In this document: in pieces, positions 51,600-59,537 of the stretch
Layout: each line of letters opens with the position of its first letter
How positions within the stretch are numbered: position 1 is the stretch's first letter
Assembly: GCF_003217475.1 (NCBI RefSeq)
Contig: NZ_QJSP01000010.1
Coordinates: 216,375-280,374, forward strand
Source of the DNA: Williamsia limnetica
Lineage (GTDB): Bacteria > Actinomycetota > Actinomycetes > Mycobacteriales > Mycobacteriaceae
DNA: 64,000 bases
Direction: 5' to 3'
Translations under genes and position numbers: made by a program
Notes under the pieces: generated by a model
Told to the model about the DNA's origin: nothing
The model's database searches: none
The model's input: the letters and a program-made list of their open reading frames with translations, nothing else

Positions 51600-52904
51600 A
51601 TGCGCCGCCGGACCACCACACGCGCCCTGTTGGTGCTGGTGCCACTGCTCGCGGTGCTGATCAGCTCCTGCTCGGACGGCGTCGACGACGTTCGTTCGAT
51701 CCCGAGTGCGGGATGGTCGAGCTTCGGCGGAAACGCCCAGAACTCGAACTTCGTCTACCCCGAGGTCAGCGATGAACTGAGCTTGTCCTGGTCGCGGCCG
51801 GTCGGAGGACCGATCTCGGCGCCGCTGACGATCTCCGGCCGCTCCAGCGTCGGCGTCACCGCGGGCACCGAGTCGGGGTGCAACACCTTCCTGTTCGACC
51901 CCCGCGCCGGCCGGAAGAACTTCTGCAAGAACCTCGCCGACGGTGTCGAGCTCAACGCAATGCTGGTCGATCAGTACGAGAACATCTACCTCGGGGAGGC
52001 AGGCACCTTCTTCGGGCTCACCGGGTCCGGCGATGTCCGCTGGCGCTTCGGCACGATCGGGGTGCCACTCTCGGCGAAGTTCGCGGCACCCGGGCTGGTG
52101 CTGATGGTCAGTCACCTCGGCCAGATCCTGCTGTTCGATTCGCAGACCGGCAAACTCGCGGCACCCGGGGTTGCGCTTCGCCCCGACGCGGATCCGAACC
52201 AACCGCTCTACGGTCTCGGCGACTGTGTGTCGGGCGGTCCTCGTTGTCCCGTGCAGGCGCCGCCCGCCGTCGACTCCGACAGAGAACGCTTTTATCTGAA
52301 CTACTGGCCCGAGGGTGCCATCGCGTCGGGAGTGCGTAGCTACGAGTACGCCGAGCGAGACGGTGGCCGCGACATCCGCGAATCGTGGCAGACCGAGATC
52401 CCCGGTGGGGTCATCGGACCGCCGACCCTGTCTGCCGACCGCCGGACGGTGTACGTCTTCAATCGCCTCGGCAGCATCTATGCACTGGACGCGTTGACCG
52501 GAACCCCGAAGTGGGACTACTTCGTCGACAACTACGGCTTCGCCACGATGACGATCACACCGGACGGGTTGCTCATTCCCACCGGCGTTCTCGACTCACC
52601 GGTCAGGGCGTTCAAAGACGAGGGCGACAAAGCGGTTCCGGTGTGGCAGCGCAACGATCTGCGGTCGGTCAGTCTGTCCGCGTTGACCAACTACGGCACC
52701 GCCTGGACCGTGGTGCGCGAGCCCAACGAGGACGAGCTCACCCTGATGGAGCTCAACGCCGCGGACGGAACCACCAAACGCTCACTTGCCATACCGGGTT
52801 CGGTCGGTTTCACCACCGGGGTCGCGGTGTCGGCCTCCGGACAGGTCGCCACCGCCACCAACCTCGGCGAGGTCTACTTCTACGACGTGCCGAAGCAGCA
52901 GTAG
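51600..52904 (+). CDS. Lipoprotein with PQQ-type beta-propeller
   Basis: A 434-residue lipoprotein with signal MRRRTTTRALLVLVPLLAVLI and lipobox ISSC. The mature part is a quinoprotein-like WD/PQQ propeller (GSIYALDALTGTPKWDYFVDN, LLFDSQTGKL). No PQQ-binding residues can be confirmed, so it may be a structural or scaffold propeller. Corresponds to Rv3035. ATG 51600 is preferred over two upstream ATGs because AGGAG lies five bases before it. Confidence 0.83.
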   Translation: MRRRTTTRALLVLVPLLAVLISSCSDGVDDVRSIPSAGWSSFGGNAQNSNFVYPEVSDELSLSWSRPVGGPISAPLTISGRSSVGVTAGTESGCNTFLFDPRAGRKNFCKNLADGVELNAMLVDQYENIYLGEAGTFFGLTGSGDVRWRFGTIGVPLSAKFAAPGLVLMVSHLGQILLFDSQTGKLAAPGVALRPDADPNQPLYGLGDCVSGGPRCPVQAPPAVDSDRERFYLNYWPEGAIASGVRSYEYAERDGGRDIRESWQTEIPGGVIGPPTLSADRRTVYVFNRLGSIYALDALTGTPKWDYFVDNYGFATMTITPDGLLIPTGVLDSPVRAFKDEGDKAVPVWQRNDLRSVSLSALTNYGTAWTVVREPNEDELTLMELNAADGTTKRSLAIPGSVGFTTGVAVSASGQVATATNLGEVYFYDVPKQQ

Positions 52905-52911
52905 CCGGTCC

Positions 52912-52983
52912 CACAAGCCCAGGTTCTGCAGGCAAACCCACGTGCTGCAGCAGGTGGGTTTGCCTGCACCAGCTGGGTTTGTG
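52912..52983. repeat. Palindromic intergenic element (GCAGGCAAACCCAC arms)
   Basis: Thirty-base arms (52912-52941 with 52954-52983) match over the inner 14 bases and with several mismatches further out; a 12-base centre GTGCTGCAGCAG is itself palindromic. It lies between convergent stops. Its arms differ from the other elements, and the flanks CAAGCCC/GGGTTTG suggest nested evolution. Confidence 0.8.
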
Positions 52984-52991
52984 ACTGCCGG

Positions 52992-54209
52992 CTAGCTCTG
53001 CCGAACTCCGGACTCGCAGATGAACATGACCCCGGCCCTGCCGATACGCGTGATCACCACAGCGAGCGATCGTGAACCCTTGAGCTTGAGCCGTTTACGC
53101 AACCGATCCGGGTCCAGATCGATGCCACGGACGGTGATCTCCAGAGTTCCGCACTCCAACTCGGCGAGGCGGCGCTTGAGATTTTTCTCCGAGAAGCCGA
53201 GTTGCTCGATGACCCGCCAGCCGCGCTCCCCCGGCGGCAACTCCTCGCCGCTGAGATAGGCGATCTGGGGATCGAGTTGCCACAGCCCGTGCGCCTGCGC
53301 GAAATGCCGGACCAGGCCGGCCCGGATCACCGCACCGTCGGGGTCGAGAATCCAGGTGCCGGCGTCATCGACGTCTGCCGCATCATCCGCGGCGTCGGTG
53401 ATCTCGAAACTCGTTCCAGCCGTACGGATCACCGTTGCGCGGCGGCGTACACCGGGGCTCGGCTGCGACCAGAGGCAGGCCTCCCGAACGCCCCCGTTCA
53501 GCGACACCAACTGCACCTCGCCTGCGAATCCGTATCGGTCCCGCAGCAGCCGATAGTCCACGCCCGGCGCTGATTTCACCACGAGTGGCCTGCCCGCGTA
53601 CACCGCGAGCACCTCCAGGAGCGGAGGTTCGGTGTCCTCGATCCGAAAGCTGCGTCTGCCTCCACTGCGGCGGGCCGGATCGGCGATCACGACATCCGCG
53701 TTGCTCGTCGGTGTCAGCGCATCGGCACGGGCCAGCGTCGCGGCCGGGACGTTGTGGGCGGCCATCGCGAGCCGGACCACGTCGAGATCGCTGCCGATCG
53801 CTCCGGCGATGCCTTCGGCCGCCGTCAGGGCGGCGAGATCGGCGCCGATGGAGCAGGTGACATCGTGCACGGTCGCGTCCGGATACCGGTCCGCTATCTC
53901 GGCGGCGCGGTGTTCGGCGACCTGGAACGCGGTCGCCTGCTGCAGGGCATCAGCGGTCAGCAACAACCGATCCGGATGGCGCAGCTTTCCGACCGCCTTC
54001 CGACGACACGTGACGGTCTCCACCAACGCCGCCTGGTGTTCCGGGAATCTCCGAGAGAGATTTCCGATGTCGGCGAGCATCGTGTCCGGTTGCAGGACAA
54101 GCGAATCGGCGTACGCCAGAGCGCTGCGTCCGGAATCCGACCGCAGAAACGTGACGTCGTCGATGGTGAAGTCGTATCCCACAGGTATAACAGTATCGAT
54201 GCCGGCCAA
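52992..54209 (-). CDS. THUMP-like SAM-dependent methyltransferase
   Basis: A 405-residue protein. The central class I methyltransferase fold has VHDVTCSIGADLAALTA and NADVVIADPARRSGGRRSF (a DPAR catalytic-type motif), and the C-terminal third is a THUMP-like domain. It corresponds to Rv3037c, sometimes listed with the MGLP cluster, though the fold fits an RNA methyltransferase better. Start is unsettled: ATG 54209 leaves nine bases to the divergent start, and GTG 54182 is an alternative. Neither has a ribosome-binding site. Confidence 0.82.
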   Translation of the reverse strand: MAGIDTVIPVGYDFTIDDVTFLRSDSGRSALAYADSLVLQPDTMLADIGNLSRRFPEHQAALVETVTCRRKAVGKLRHPDRLLLTADALQQATAFQVAEHRAAEIADRYPDATVHDVTCSIGADLAALTAAEGIAGAIGSDLDVVRLAMAAHNVPAATLARADALTPTSNADVVIADPARRSGGRRSFRIEDTEPPLLEVLAVYAGRPLVVKSAPGVDYRLLRDRYGFAGEVQLVSLNGGVREACLWSQPSPGVRRRATVIRTAGTSFEITDAADDAADVDDAGTWILDPDGAVIRAGLVRHFAQAHGLWQLDPQIAYLSGEELPPGERGWRVIEQLGFSEKNLKRRLAELECGTLEITVRGIDLDPDRLRKRLKLKGSRSLAVVITRIGRAGVMFICESGVRQS

Positions 54210-54218
54210 GAGGAGAAC

Positions 54219-54983
54219 GTGAACCGACCCAAACCCCGATCCCGCCGTATGCGTGGCCGGGCCGCCGGGCCGGTGGCACTGATCGTGGTGGTGGCCATCG
54301 CGGGCCTGACCTGGATCGGCGTGAACACCGGCGGGGGCGAGCAGGGTAAGGCACCGTCGATGACGACGTCGGCTCCCGCTCCCCCGCTCTCATCACCGAC
54401 TACGCCGGTCTCACCGTCCACGGCGCAAGCCCAACTCGACACGCTCGATGTCAAGGGACGCGCCCCGAAAACCGGTTATGAACGCAGCGAGTTCGGGCAG
54501 GCCTGGACCGATGACGTCACCGTTGCCCAGGGTCGCAATGGGTGCGACACCCGCAACGACGTCTTGCGGCGCGACCTCACCGCCATCACCGTCAAACCGG
54601 GGTCCAGGGAGTGCGTGGTGCTCTCCGGGATCCTCCTGGACCCCTATTCCGGGAAGACCATCGACTTCATGCGGGGCGAGAAGACCTCTCCTGCCGTCCA
54701 GATCGACCACGTGGTCGCGATGTCAGACGCCTGGCAGAAGGGCGCCGCGCAGTGGGACAGAGCCAAGCGCACCGACTTCGCCAATGATCCCGCCAACCTG
54801 CAAGCCACCGATGGGCCGACCAATCAGAAAAAGGGCAATGGCGACGCCGCCACCTGGTTGCCTCCCAACAAGGCCTATCGCTGTACCTACGTCAGCAGAC
54901 AGATCGCGGTGAAGGCTCACTACGGGCTCTGGGTCACCGCTGCCGAAAAAGACGCCATGGCGAGGACGCTGGCCACCTGCTGA
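54219..54983 (+). CDS. Secreted HNH-type nuclease (DUF1524/GmrSD-like)
   Basis: A 254-residue protein. An N-terminal membrane or signal segment (PVALIVVVAIAGLTWIGV) follows an arginine-rich start; a Pro/Ser/Thr linker then leads to a DUF1524 domain with VQIDHVVAMSDAWQKGA, FANDPANLQATDGPTNQKKG and YVSRQIAVKAHYGLWVT. The DHV His is the likely general base. Such proteins are widespread secreted nucleases in actinobacteria, probably for DNA scavenging. GTG 54219 has AGGAGA just upstream. Confidence 0.87.
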   Translation: MNRPKPRSRRMRGRAAGPVALIVVVAIAGLTWIGVNTGGGEQGKAPSMTTSAPAPPLSSPTTPVSPSTAQAQLDTLDVKGRAPKTGYERSEFGQAWTDDVTVAQGRNGCDTRNDVLRRDLTAITVKPGSRECVVLSGILLDPYSGKTIDFMRGEKTSPAVQIDHVVAMSDAWQKGAAQWDRAKRTDFANDPANLQATDGPTNQKKGNGDAATWLPPNKAYRCTYVSRQIAVKAHYGLWVTAAEKDAMARTLATC

Positions 54984-54984
54984 C

Positions 54985-55049
54985 CCGATCTTGGTGGGTT
55001 TCGGCGACCGTTCGCCCAGGTGGCGGTCGCCAGAACCCACCAAAATCGG
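54985..55049. repeat. Palindromic intergenic element next to the MerR promoter
   Basis: Arms starting TTGGTGGGTT (54991) and ending AACCCACCAA (55043) pair with GGCGACC/GGTCGCC inside, one small mismatch zone between, and CCGAT/ATCGG outside. The centre is CGTTCGCCCAGGTGGC. It ends two bases before the MerR-type promoter. Confidence 0.9.
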
Positions 55050-55051
55050 CC

Positions 55052-55082
55052 TTGACGTTCACGCAACGTCAACCTCTACCGT
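55052..55082 (+). promoter_or_regulatory. MerR-type promoter and operator
   Basis: TTGACG (55052-55057), a 19-base spacer and TACCGT (55077-55082) form a promoter with the over-long spacer typical of MerR-activated promoters. The perfect dyad TTGACGTT-CACGC-AACGTCAA (55052-55072) overlaps the -35 and spacer. The downstream TipA-like protein is the expected ligand-dependent activator of its own gene. Confidence 0.75.
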
Positions 55083-55128
55083 CATGATGGTCGGAGATTC
55101 CGGCCGAGTTCAGGTGGGAGGTGGTCGC

Positions 55129-55890
55129 ATGTCGTGGTCGATCGTGGAGGTCGCCCGGATGTCCGGGGTGACGTCGCGGACCCTTCGTCACTACGACGAC
55201 ATCGGGCTGCTCCCGGCAGCCGGTGTGCAGAGCAACGGTTACCGCTACTACCACGAGAGTGATCTGTTGCGGCTCCAGCAGATTCGCGTATTGCGGGAGC
55301 TCGATCTCGGACTCACCGAGATCAAGGCAATTCTCGACGAGCAGTCCGATCCGGCGGAGGCCCTGCGCGGCCACCACCAGCGACTGCTCACCGAACGCGA
55401 CCGACTGACCCGGGTGGCACACACCGTCGCCCGCACCATCGAAGAACTTGAAAACCATGCAGGAGACAGCAACATGTCGCGCATCAACAGGCCCGAGAAT
55501 CTCTTCGAGGGATTCGACCCGACCGAGTACGACGAGGAGGCCAGGCAGCGATGGCCCGAGCAGTGGCAGGAGTCGAAGCAGCGCACCGCGGCGATGACCC
55601 CGGCGGACGTCGAGCGGCTGCAGCAGGAGCAGACCGCTGCGATGATCCGAATGGCCGAACTCATGGGCGCCGGAACCGACATCGGTGATCCCGCGGTTCA
55701 GGCAGAGATCGATGCGGCCTACCGGACGATCTGCACGATGTGGACTCCGGACGCCACAGCGTTCAAGTGCCTCGGCGACATGTACGTCGATGATCCGCGG
55801 TTCACCGCGACCTACGACAAGATCGCCACCGGCCTCGCGGAGTACTACCGCGACGCGATGGCCGTCTATGCCGATGCGATGCTCGAGTGA
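55129..55890 (+). CDS. TipA-like MerR-family regulator with TipAS domain
   Basis: A 253-residue protein, the same length as Streptomyces TipAL. Residues 1-70 form the MerR helix-turn-helix (MSWSIVEVARMSGVTSRTLR, GYRYYHESDLLRLQQI), then a coiled-coil, then a TipAS antibiotic-recognition domain (EYDEEARQRWPEQWQES). TipAS domains bind thiopeptides or other multidrug ligands. An internal ATG in MSRINRPE near residue 117 could produce a free TipAS protein as in Streptomyces. ATG 55129 is preferred over earlier in-frame ATGs. Confidence 0.92.
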   Translation: MSWSIVEVARMSGVTSRTLRHYDDIGLLPAAGVQSNGYRYYHESDLLRLQQIRVLRELDLGLTEIKAILDEQSDPAEALRGHHQRLLTERDRLTRVAHTVARTIEELENHAGDSNMSRINRPENLFEGFDPTEYDEEARQRWPEQWQESKQRTAAMTPADVERLQQEQTAAMIRMAELMGAGTDIGDPAVQAEIDAAYRTICTMWTPDATAFKCLGDMYVDDPRFTATYDKIATGLAEYYRDAMAVYADAMLE

Positions 55891-56151
55891 TGGCCGGCAG
55901 CGGTCGGTAATGGAGATGCATCACCGTCTCGCCCCGCGGTACGGTGGCCACGTGATCCATCGAGACGAAGCAGGTGCCGGCGCCCCGCGCGCCGCATCGA
56001 GATGACCGCGCCCCGCAGCCGTCCGTGCCGGTCGGCTGCGTAGCCATGTCCTCGCCCCGACTCGGTCGGGGATTCGACTCACCGCGTCACGGACGCGGCT
56101 CTCCGATGGCAGGTATTGCGTATCAGCAGTGCTTGCCGGGATGGATGCACC

Positions 56152-56649
56152 ATGCAGCACCTCACTCACCAACAGATCATCGACTCATTTCGTGGCGCGA
56201 CGCGCAGCGAGATCAAGCGGGTCACCTTACCGACCGATTTCGCCGACACCGATTTCGACGCACTCGATTTCTACGGATGGCGGGACCGCAAGATCCCGCG
56301 CCGCGGGTACATCTGTGTGCCCCATCAGGGCGACCTCGTCACGCTGCTGCTGACCCAGGCCGACGCTGTACCGAAAAGGCGAGCGATGTGCGCTTGGTGT
56401 CGCGACGTGAACCTCACCAGCGTGGCAGTGATGTTCTCGACCCGCCGGGCTGGGCAGGCCGGGCGTCGCGGCGACACGATCGGCGTCCTCGCGTGCGAGG
56501 ACTTCAGCTGTCCGCGTAACGCTCGCCGCCTACCGCCGGCCTTTCACAAAGCCACCGACCTCGAGGCGTTGCGAGCCGAGGCCGTGGCAGGACTAAGGCA
56601 ACGCGTCGAGGCGTTCGTTTCCAATGCGTTGTCCGCGGAGGACGTCTGA
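56152..56649 (+). CDS. FBP-domain zinc-finger protein (FusB-like fold)
   Basis: A 165-residue protein with a C-terminal FBP-type zinc domain: CAWC and CEDFSC supply four cysteines of a treble-clef finger, as in EF-G-binding FusB/fibronectin-binding C-terminal domains. It could bind EF-G on the ribosome and give fusidic-acid tolerance, but this is inference from the fold. ATG 56152 is chosen. The preceding 261 bases (55891-56151) hold no recognisable gene. Confidence 0.82.
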   Translation: MQHLTHQQIIDSFRGATRSEIKRVTLPTDFADTDFDALDFYGWRDRKIPRRGYICVPHQGDLVTLLLTQADAVPKRRAMCAWCRDVNLTSVAVMFSTRRAGQAGRRGDTIGVLACEDFSCPRNARRLPPAFHKATDLEALRAEAVAGLRQRVEAFVSNALSAEDV

Positions 56650-56665
56650 TCGCTCGCACCAAGAC

Positions 56666-56704
56666 GAAAAAGACCCCCACCGGAGATGGTGGGGGTCTCT
56701 TCTT
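56666..56704. terminator. Bidirectional terminator between FBP gene and methyltransferase gene
   Basis: AGACCCCCACC and GGTGGGGGTCT (56671-56681 with 56688-56698) form a perfect 11-bp stem, 6-base loop, flanked by A- and T-rich tracts on the two sides. Confidence 0.88.
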
Positions 56705-56723
56705 CTGTGCCTTCAGACGGATC

Positions 56724-57689
56724 TCAGTTCGGCTTGGTGCCGGTGACGATCACGTTGTAGAAGAACTTGGGCGGCACCACTTTTCGCAAGATGTTCTCGT
56801 CCACCCAGGTGAGCCGCTTCCAGCCACCGAAGGCGAAGCGGGCCCATCCCCACCCGAGCTTCTCGGGCGGCACCGCGGCCTCGAAGGTACGCACCGGCCA
56901 CCCCAGCATCGCGGCGGCGAACTCCTCGGTCGCGGTCTTGACGTCGACCGCGCCTGCCGACCGCGACATCGCCTCGAGATCGGCCGGGTCGAAGGTGTGG
57001 ATGTCGACGACTGCTTCCAGCGCTGCGGCGCGGGAGGATTCGTCGAGTTCCGCCTGCGGCCTGCGCCAGTCTTGCAGCGGTCCGAACTTGGTGACGTTGG
57101 TGGTCGCAGCCCAGGTGGCACGGGAGAGCCAGCGGGCGTAGAAGTCGCCGATGGTCGACGGTTCACCGGCGAACACGAAGCGGCCGCCGGGCTTGAGGAT
57201 GCGCAGCACTTCGCGCAACGACTTCTCGACGTCGGGGATGTGGTGCAGCACCGCGTGACCCACGACGAGGTCGAAGGTGTTGTCGTCGTATGGAATGGTC
57301 TCGGCGTCTGCAACGCGGCCGTCGACGTCGAGGCCGAGATTCTCGGCGTTACGCAGGGCAACCTTGACCATGCCCGGCGAGAGGTCGGTGACAGATCCCT
57401 TGGTCGCGATCCCGCCCTGCATCAGGTTCAGCAGGAAAAACCCTGTGCCGCAACCAAGTTCCAGAGCGCGTTCGTACGGCAGGGGCTGGTCCCCGGCCAC
57501 CGCGTCGAACCGGCCACGGGCGTAATCGATGCAACGTTCGTCGTAGCTGATCGACCACTTGTCGTCATAGGTCTCGGCTTCCCAGTCGTGGTAGAGCACC
57601 TGGGCGAGTTTGGTGTCCTTGAGCGCCGCCTGCACCTCGTCGGCACTGGCGTGCGGATTGGGAGCGGGATCGCTGGGAGACGAAGTCAT
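56724..57689 (-). CDS. SAM-dependent methyltransferase
   Basis: A 321-residue class I methyltransferase with motif I ALELGCGTGFFLLNLMQGG, VVGHAVLHHIPDVEKSL and LRILKPGGRFVFAGEP. It corresponds to Rv3038c. The N-terminal segment (LYHDWEAETYDDKWSISYDERC) suggests a small-molecule or lipid substrate. It lies 30 bases downstream of the enoyl-CoA hydratase gene, likely one transcript. Confidence 0.87.
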   Translation of the reverse strand: MTSSPSDPAPNPHASADEVQAALKDTKLAQVLYHDWEAETYDDKWSISYDERCIDYARGRFDAVAGDQPLPYERALELGCGTGFFLLNLMQGGIATKGSVTDLSPGMVKVALRNAENLGLDVDGRVADAETIPYDDNTFDLVVGHAVLHHIPDVEKSLREVLRILKPGGRFVFAGEPSTIGDFYARWLSRATWAATTNVTKFGPLQDWRRPQAELDESSRAAALEAVVDIHTFDPADLEAMSRSAGAVDVKTATEEFAAAMLGWPVRTFEAAVPPEKLGWGWARFAFGGWKRLTWVDENILRKVVPPKFFYNVIVTGTKPN

Positions 57690-57719
57690 GGGTCTACAAC
57701 CACTTTCCGTAGAGGGAGG

Positions 57720-58508
57720 CTATTTGCCGGTGAATTCGGCCTTGCCCGGGCCGTTCTCGACGAAGGATGCCATCCCGATTTTGCGGTCATCGGTGGAGAA
57801 CAACGCCGCGAAGACATGCTCTTCGATCTTGAGTCCGGTGGTGAGGTCGACGTCGAGGCCCTCGTCGATGGCGGCCTTTGCCGCGGCGAGCGCGACACTC
57901 GCTGCGCCATTGAACTTCGACGCCCATTTGAGCGCGGCGTTGTAGACCTCGTCCGGCGCGACGACCTCGTCCACGAGGCCGATCTCCAGAGCTTCTGCGG
58001 CACCTACGAAACGACCGGTGAACACCAGGTCCTTCGCCTTTGCCGGGCCGATCAGGCGGGCTAGGCGCTGCGTGCCTCCACCACCGGGGATCACGCCGAG
58101 CAAGATCTCGGGGACACCCAGTTTCGCGTTGTCGCCGGCGATCCGGCGATCGGCACCGAGTGCGACCTCGAGTCCACCGCCCAGTGCGTAACCGGTGATG
58201 GCCGCGACGGTCGGTTTGGGGATGGCCGCGATGGAACCGAGGTCGGCTTGCAGTCGGCCCGCCACCTTGCGAACCTCGGCGAACGTCAGGTCGTTGAGCT
58301 CTTTGATGTCGGCGCCCGCAGCCAAGACCTTCGGGCCGCCGTAGACGACAACCGCCTTGATGTCGTCGCGCACGGTCGCCTCCCGCGCGGCCTCGGCCAA
58401 CTCGGCCTGGACCTGGCGGCTCAGCGCGTTCATCGGCGGACGGTTCAGCAGGATGGTCCCGACCCCGGGGAACTCGTCAGAGGTCTGCAACGTCACGAAC
58501 TCAGGCAT
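57720..58508 (-). CDS. Enoyl-CoA hydratase/isomerase family protein
   Basis: A 262-residue crotonase. It has the oxyanion-hole segment KVLAAGADIKELND, the second GGGLEVALGADRRIAG and catalytic-position Glu in GVPEILLGVIPGGGGTQRL, as expected for a true hydratase. Corresponds to echA17 (Rv3039c). It probably hydrates trans-2-enoyl-CoA in beta-oxidation. Confidence 0.93.
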   Translation of the reverse strand: MPEFVTLQTSDEFPGVGTILLNRPPMNALSRQVQAELAEAAREATVRDDIKAVVVYGGPKVLAAGADIKELNDLTFAEVRKVAGRLQADLGSIAAIPKPTVAAITGYALGGGLEVALGADRRIAGDNAKLGVPEILLGVIPGGGGTQRLARLIGPAKAKDLVFTGRFVGAAEALEIGLVDEVVAPDEVYNAALKWASKFNGAASVALAAAKAAIDEGLDVDLTTGLKIEEHVFAALFSTDDRKIGMASFVENGPGKAEFTGK

Positions 58509-58554
58509 GTCCCGCAGGCTACCGGGTGCACCGGTGATCCCCTACTGTCGGGGG

Positions 58555-59523
58555 ATGGCAGCGACCCCACACGGTGAGGCAGTCGAGATCGAGGTCGGTG
58601 GCCGCGTGGTGCGGGTGTCGAGCCCCGAACGCGAGTACTTTCCGGCTCGCGGTGAGACCAAGCTCGACCTCGTCAACTATTACCTCTCGGTCGGCGACGG
58701 GATCGTGCGGGCCCTGCGGGACCGACCGTGCATGTTGCACCGCTATCCCAAGGGTGTCGCCGGACAGAAGGTCCACCAGAAACGGATCCCGGCCGGCGCA
58801 CCGGACTGGCTGGAGACCGTCAACATCTACTTTCCCCGGTTCGGCAGGACAGCGGACGAAGTCTGTGTGACCGAGCTCGGCAGCGTGATCTGGGCGGTGC
58901 AGATGTCGACCGTCGAGTTCCATCCCTGGAACTCGCGGCGATTCGACACAGAGAAACCCGATGAGTGGCGGATCGACCTCGACCCGATGCCCGACTGTTC
59001 CTTCGACAAGGTGCGGCGCACCGCGCACGTCGCCAATGAGGTCCTCGACGAACTCGGCATACGCGGTTTCCCGAAGACGTCCGGCGGGTCCGGCCTGCAC
59101 ATCTACGTGCGCATCGAACCCGAGTGGGGTTTCGCCGACGTCCGCCGCGCCGCTCATGCCTTCGCCAGAGAAGTCGAGCGCCGGGCTCCGAGTGAGGTGA
59201 CCACCACCTGGTGGCGCAAAGACCGCGACCCCAGCGCCGTGTTCGTCGACTACAACCAGAACACCCGCGACCACACGATTGCCAGTGCCTACTCGGTACG
59301 CGGCAACCCCGAGGGCACTGTCTCCACGCCCATCACCTGGCACGAGATCGACGACGTGGACCCGCCGAGTCTGACCATCGCGACGGTGCCCGATCGCTTC
59401 GCCGAACTCGGCGATCTACACGCGGAGATCGACGATCGCGCCTACCGTCTCGACACCCTGCTCGAGTGGGCCGACCGCGACGAACGCGAAGGTGCCGAAC
59501 CGACACCTGATCCCGACGCCTGA
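58555..59523 (+). CDS. Stand-alone LigD-type primase-polymerase
   Basis: A 322-residue archaeo-eukaryotic primase-like polymerase of the LigD POL family. It has YYLSVGDGIVRAL, CMLHRYPKGVAG, the metal-binding DLDP in WRIDLDPMPDC, SGGSGLHIYVRI and the C-terminal catalytic-region VFVDYNQN. There is no ligase or nuclease domain, so it is like the single-domain PolD/PrimPol proteins of mycobacteria. Such enzymes add nucleotides, often ribonucleotides, during break repair or primer synthesis. ATG 58555 is 46 bases from the divergent hydratase start. Confidence 0.9.
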   Translation: MAATPHGEAVEIEVGGRVVRVSSPEREYFPARGETKLDLVNYYLSVGDGIVRALRDRPCMLHRYPKGVAGQKVHQKRIPAGAPDWLETVNIYFPRFGRTADEVCVTELGSVIWAVQMSTVEFHPWNSRRFDTEKPDEWRIDLDPMPDCSFDKVRRTAHVANEVLDELGIRGFPKTSGGSGLHIYVRIEPEWGFADVRRAAHAFAREVERRAPSEVTTTWWRKDRDPSAVFVDYNQNTRDHTIASAYSVRGNPEGTVSTPITWHEIDDVDPPSLTIATVPDRFAELGDLHAEIDDRAYRLDTLLEWADRDEREGAEPTPDPDA

Positions 59524-59537
59524 GCAGGGTTCCCTGG

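Noticed and set aside
50754..52202. Extended N-terminus for the hexapeptide acyltransferase
   Set aside because: The long upstream frame is antisense to the PQQ lipoprotein gene and shows no family similarity; ATG 51500 gives the normal length.
53435..53860. Open frames antisense to the THUMP-like methyltransferase
   Set aside because: Arg/Pro-rich translations without any family match; typical shadow of a GC-rich gene.
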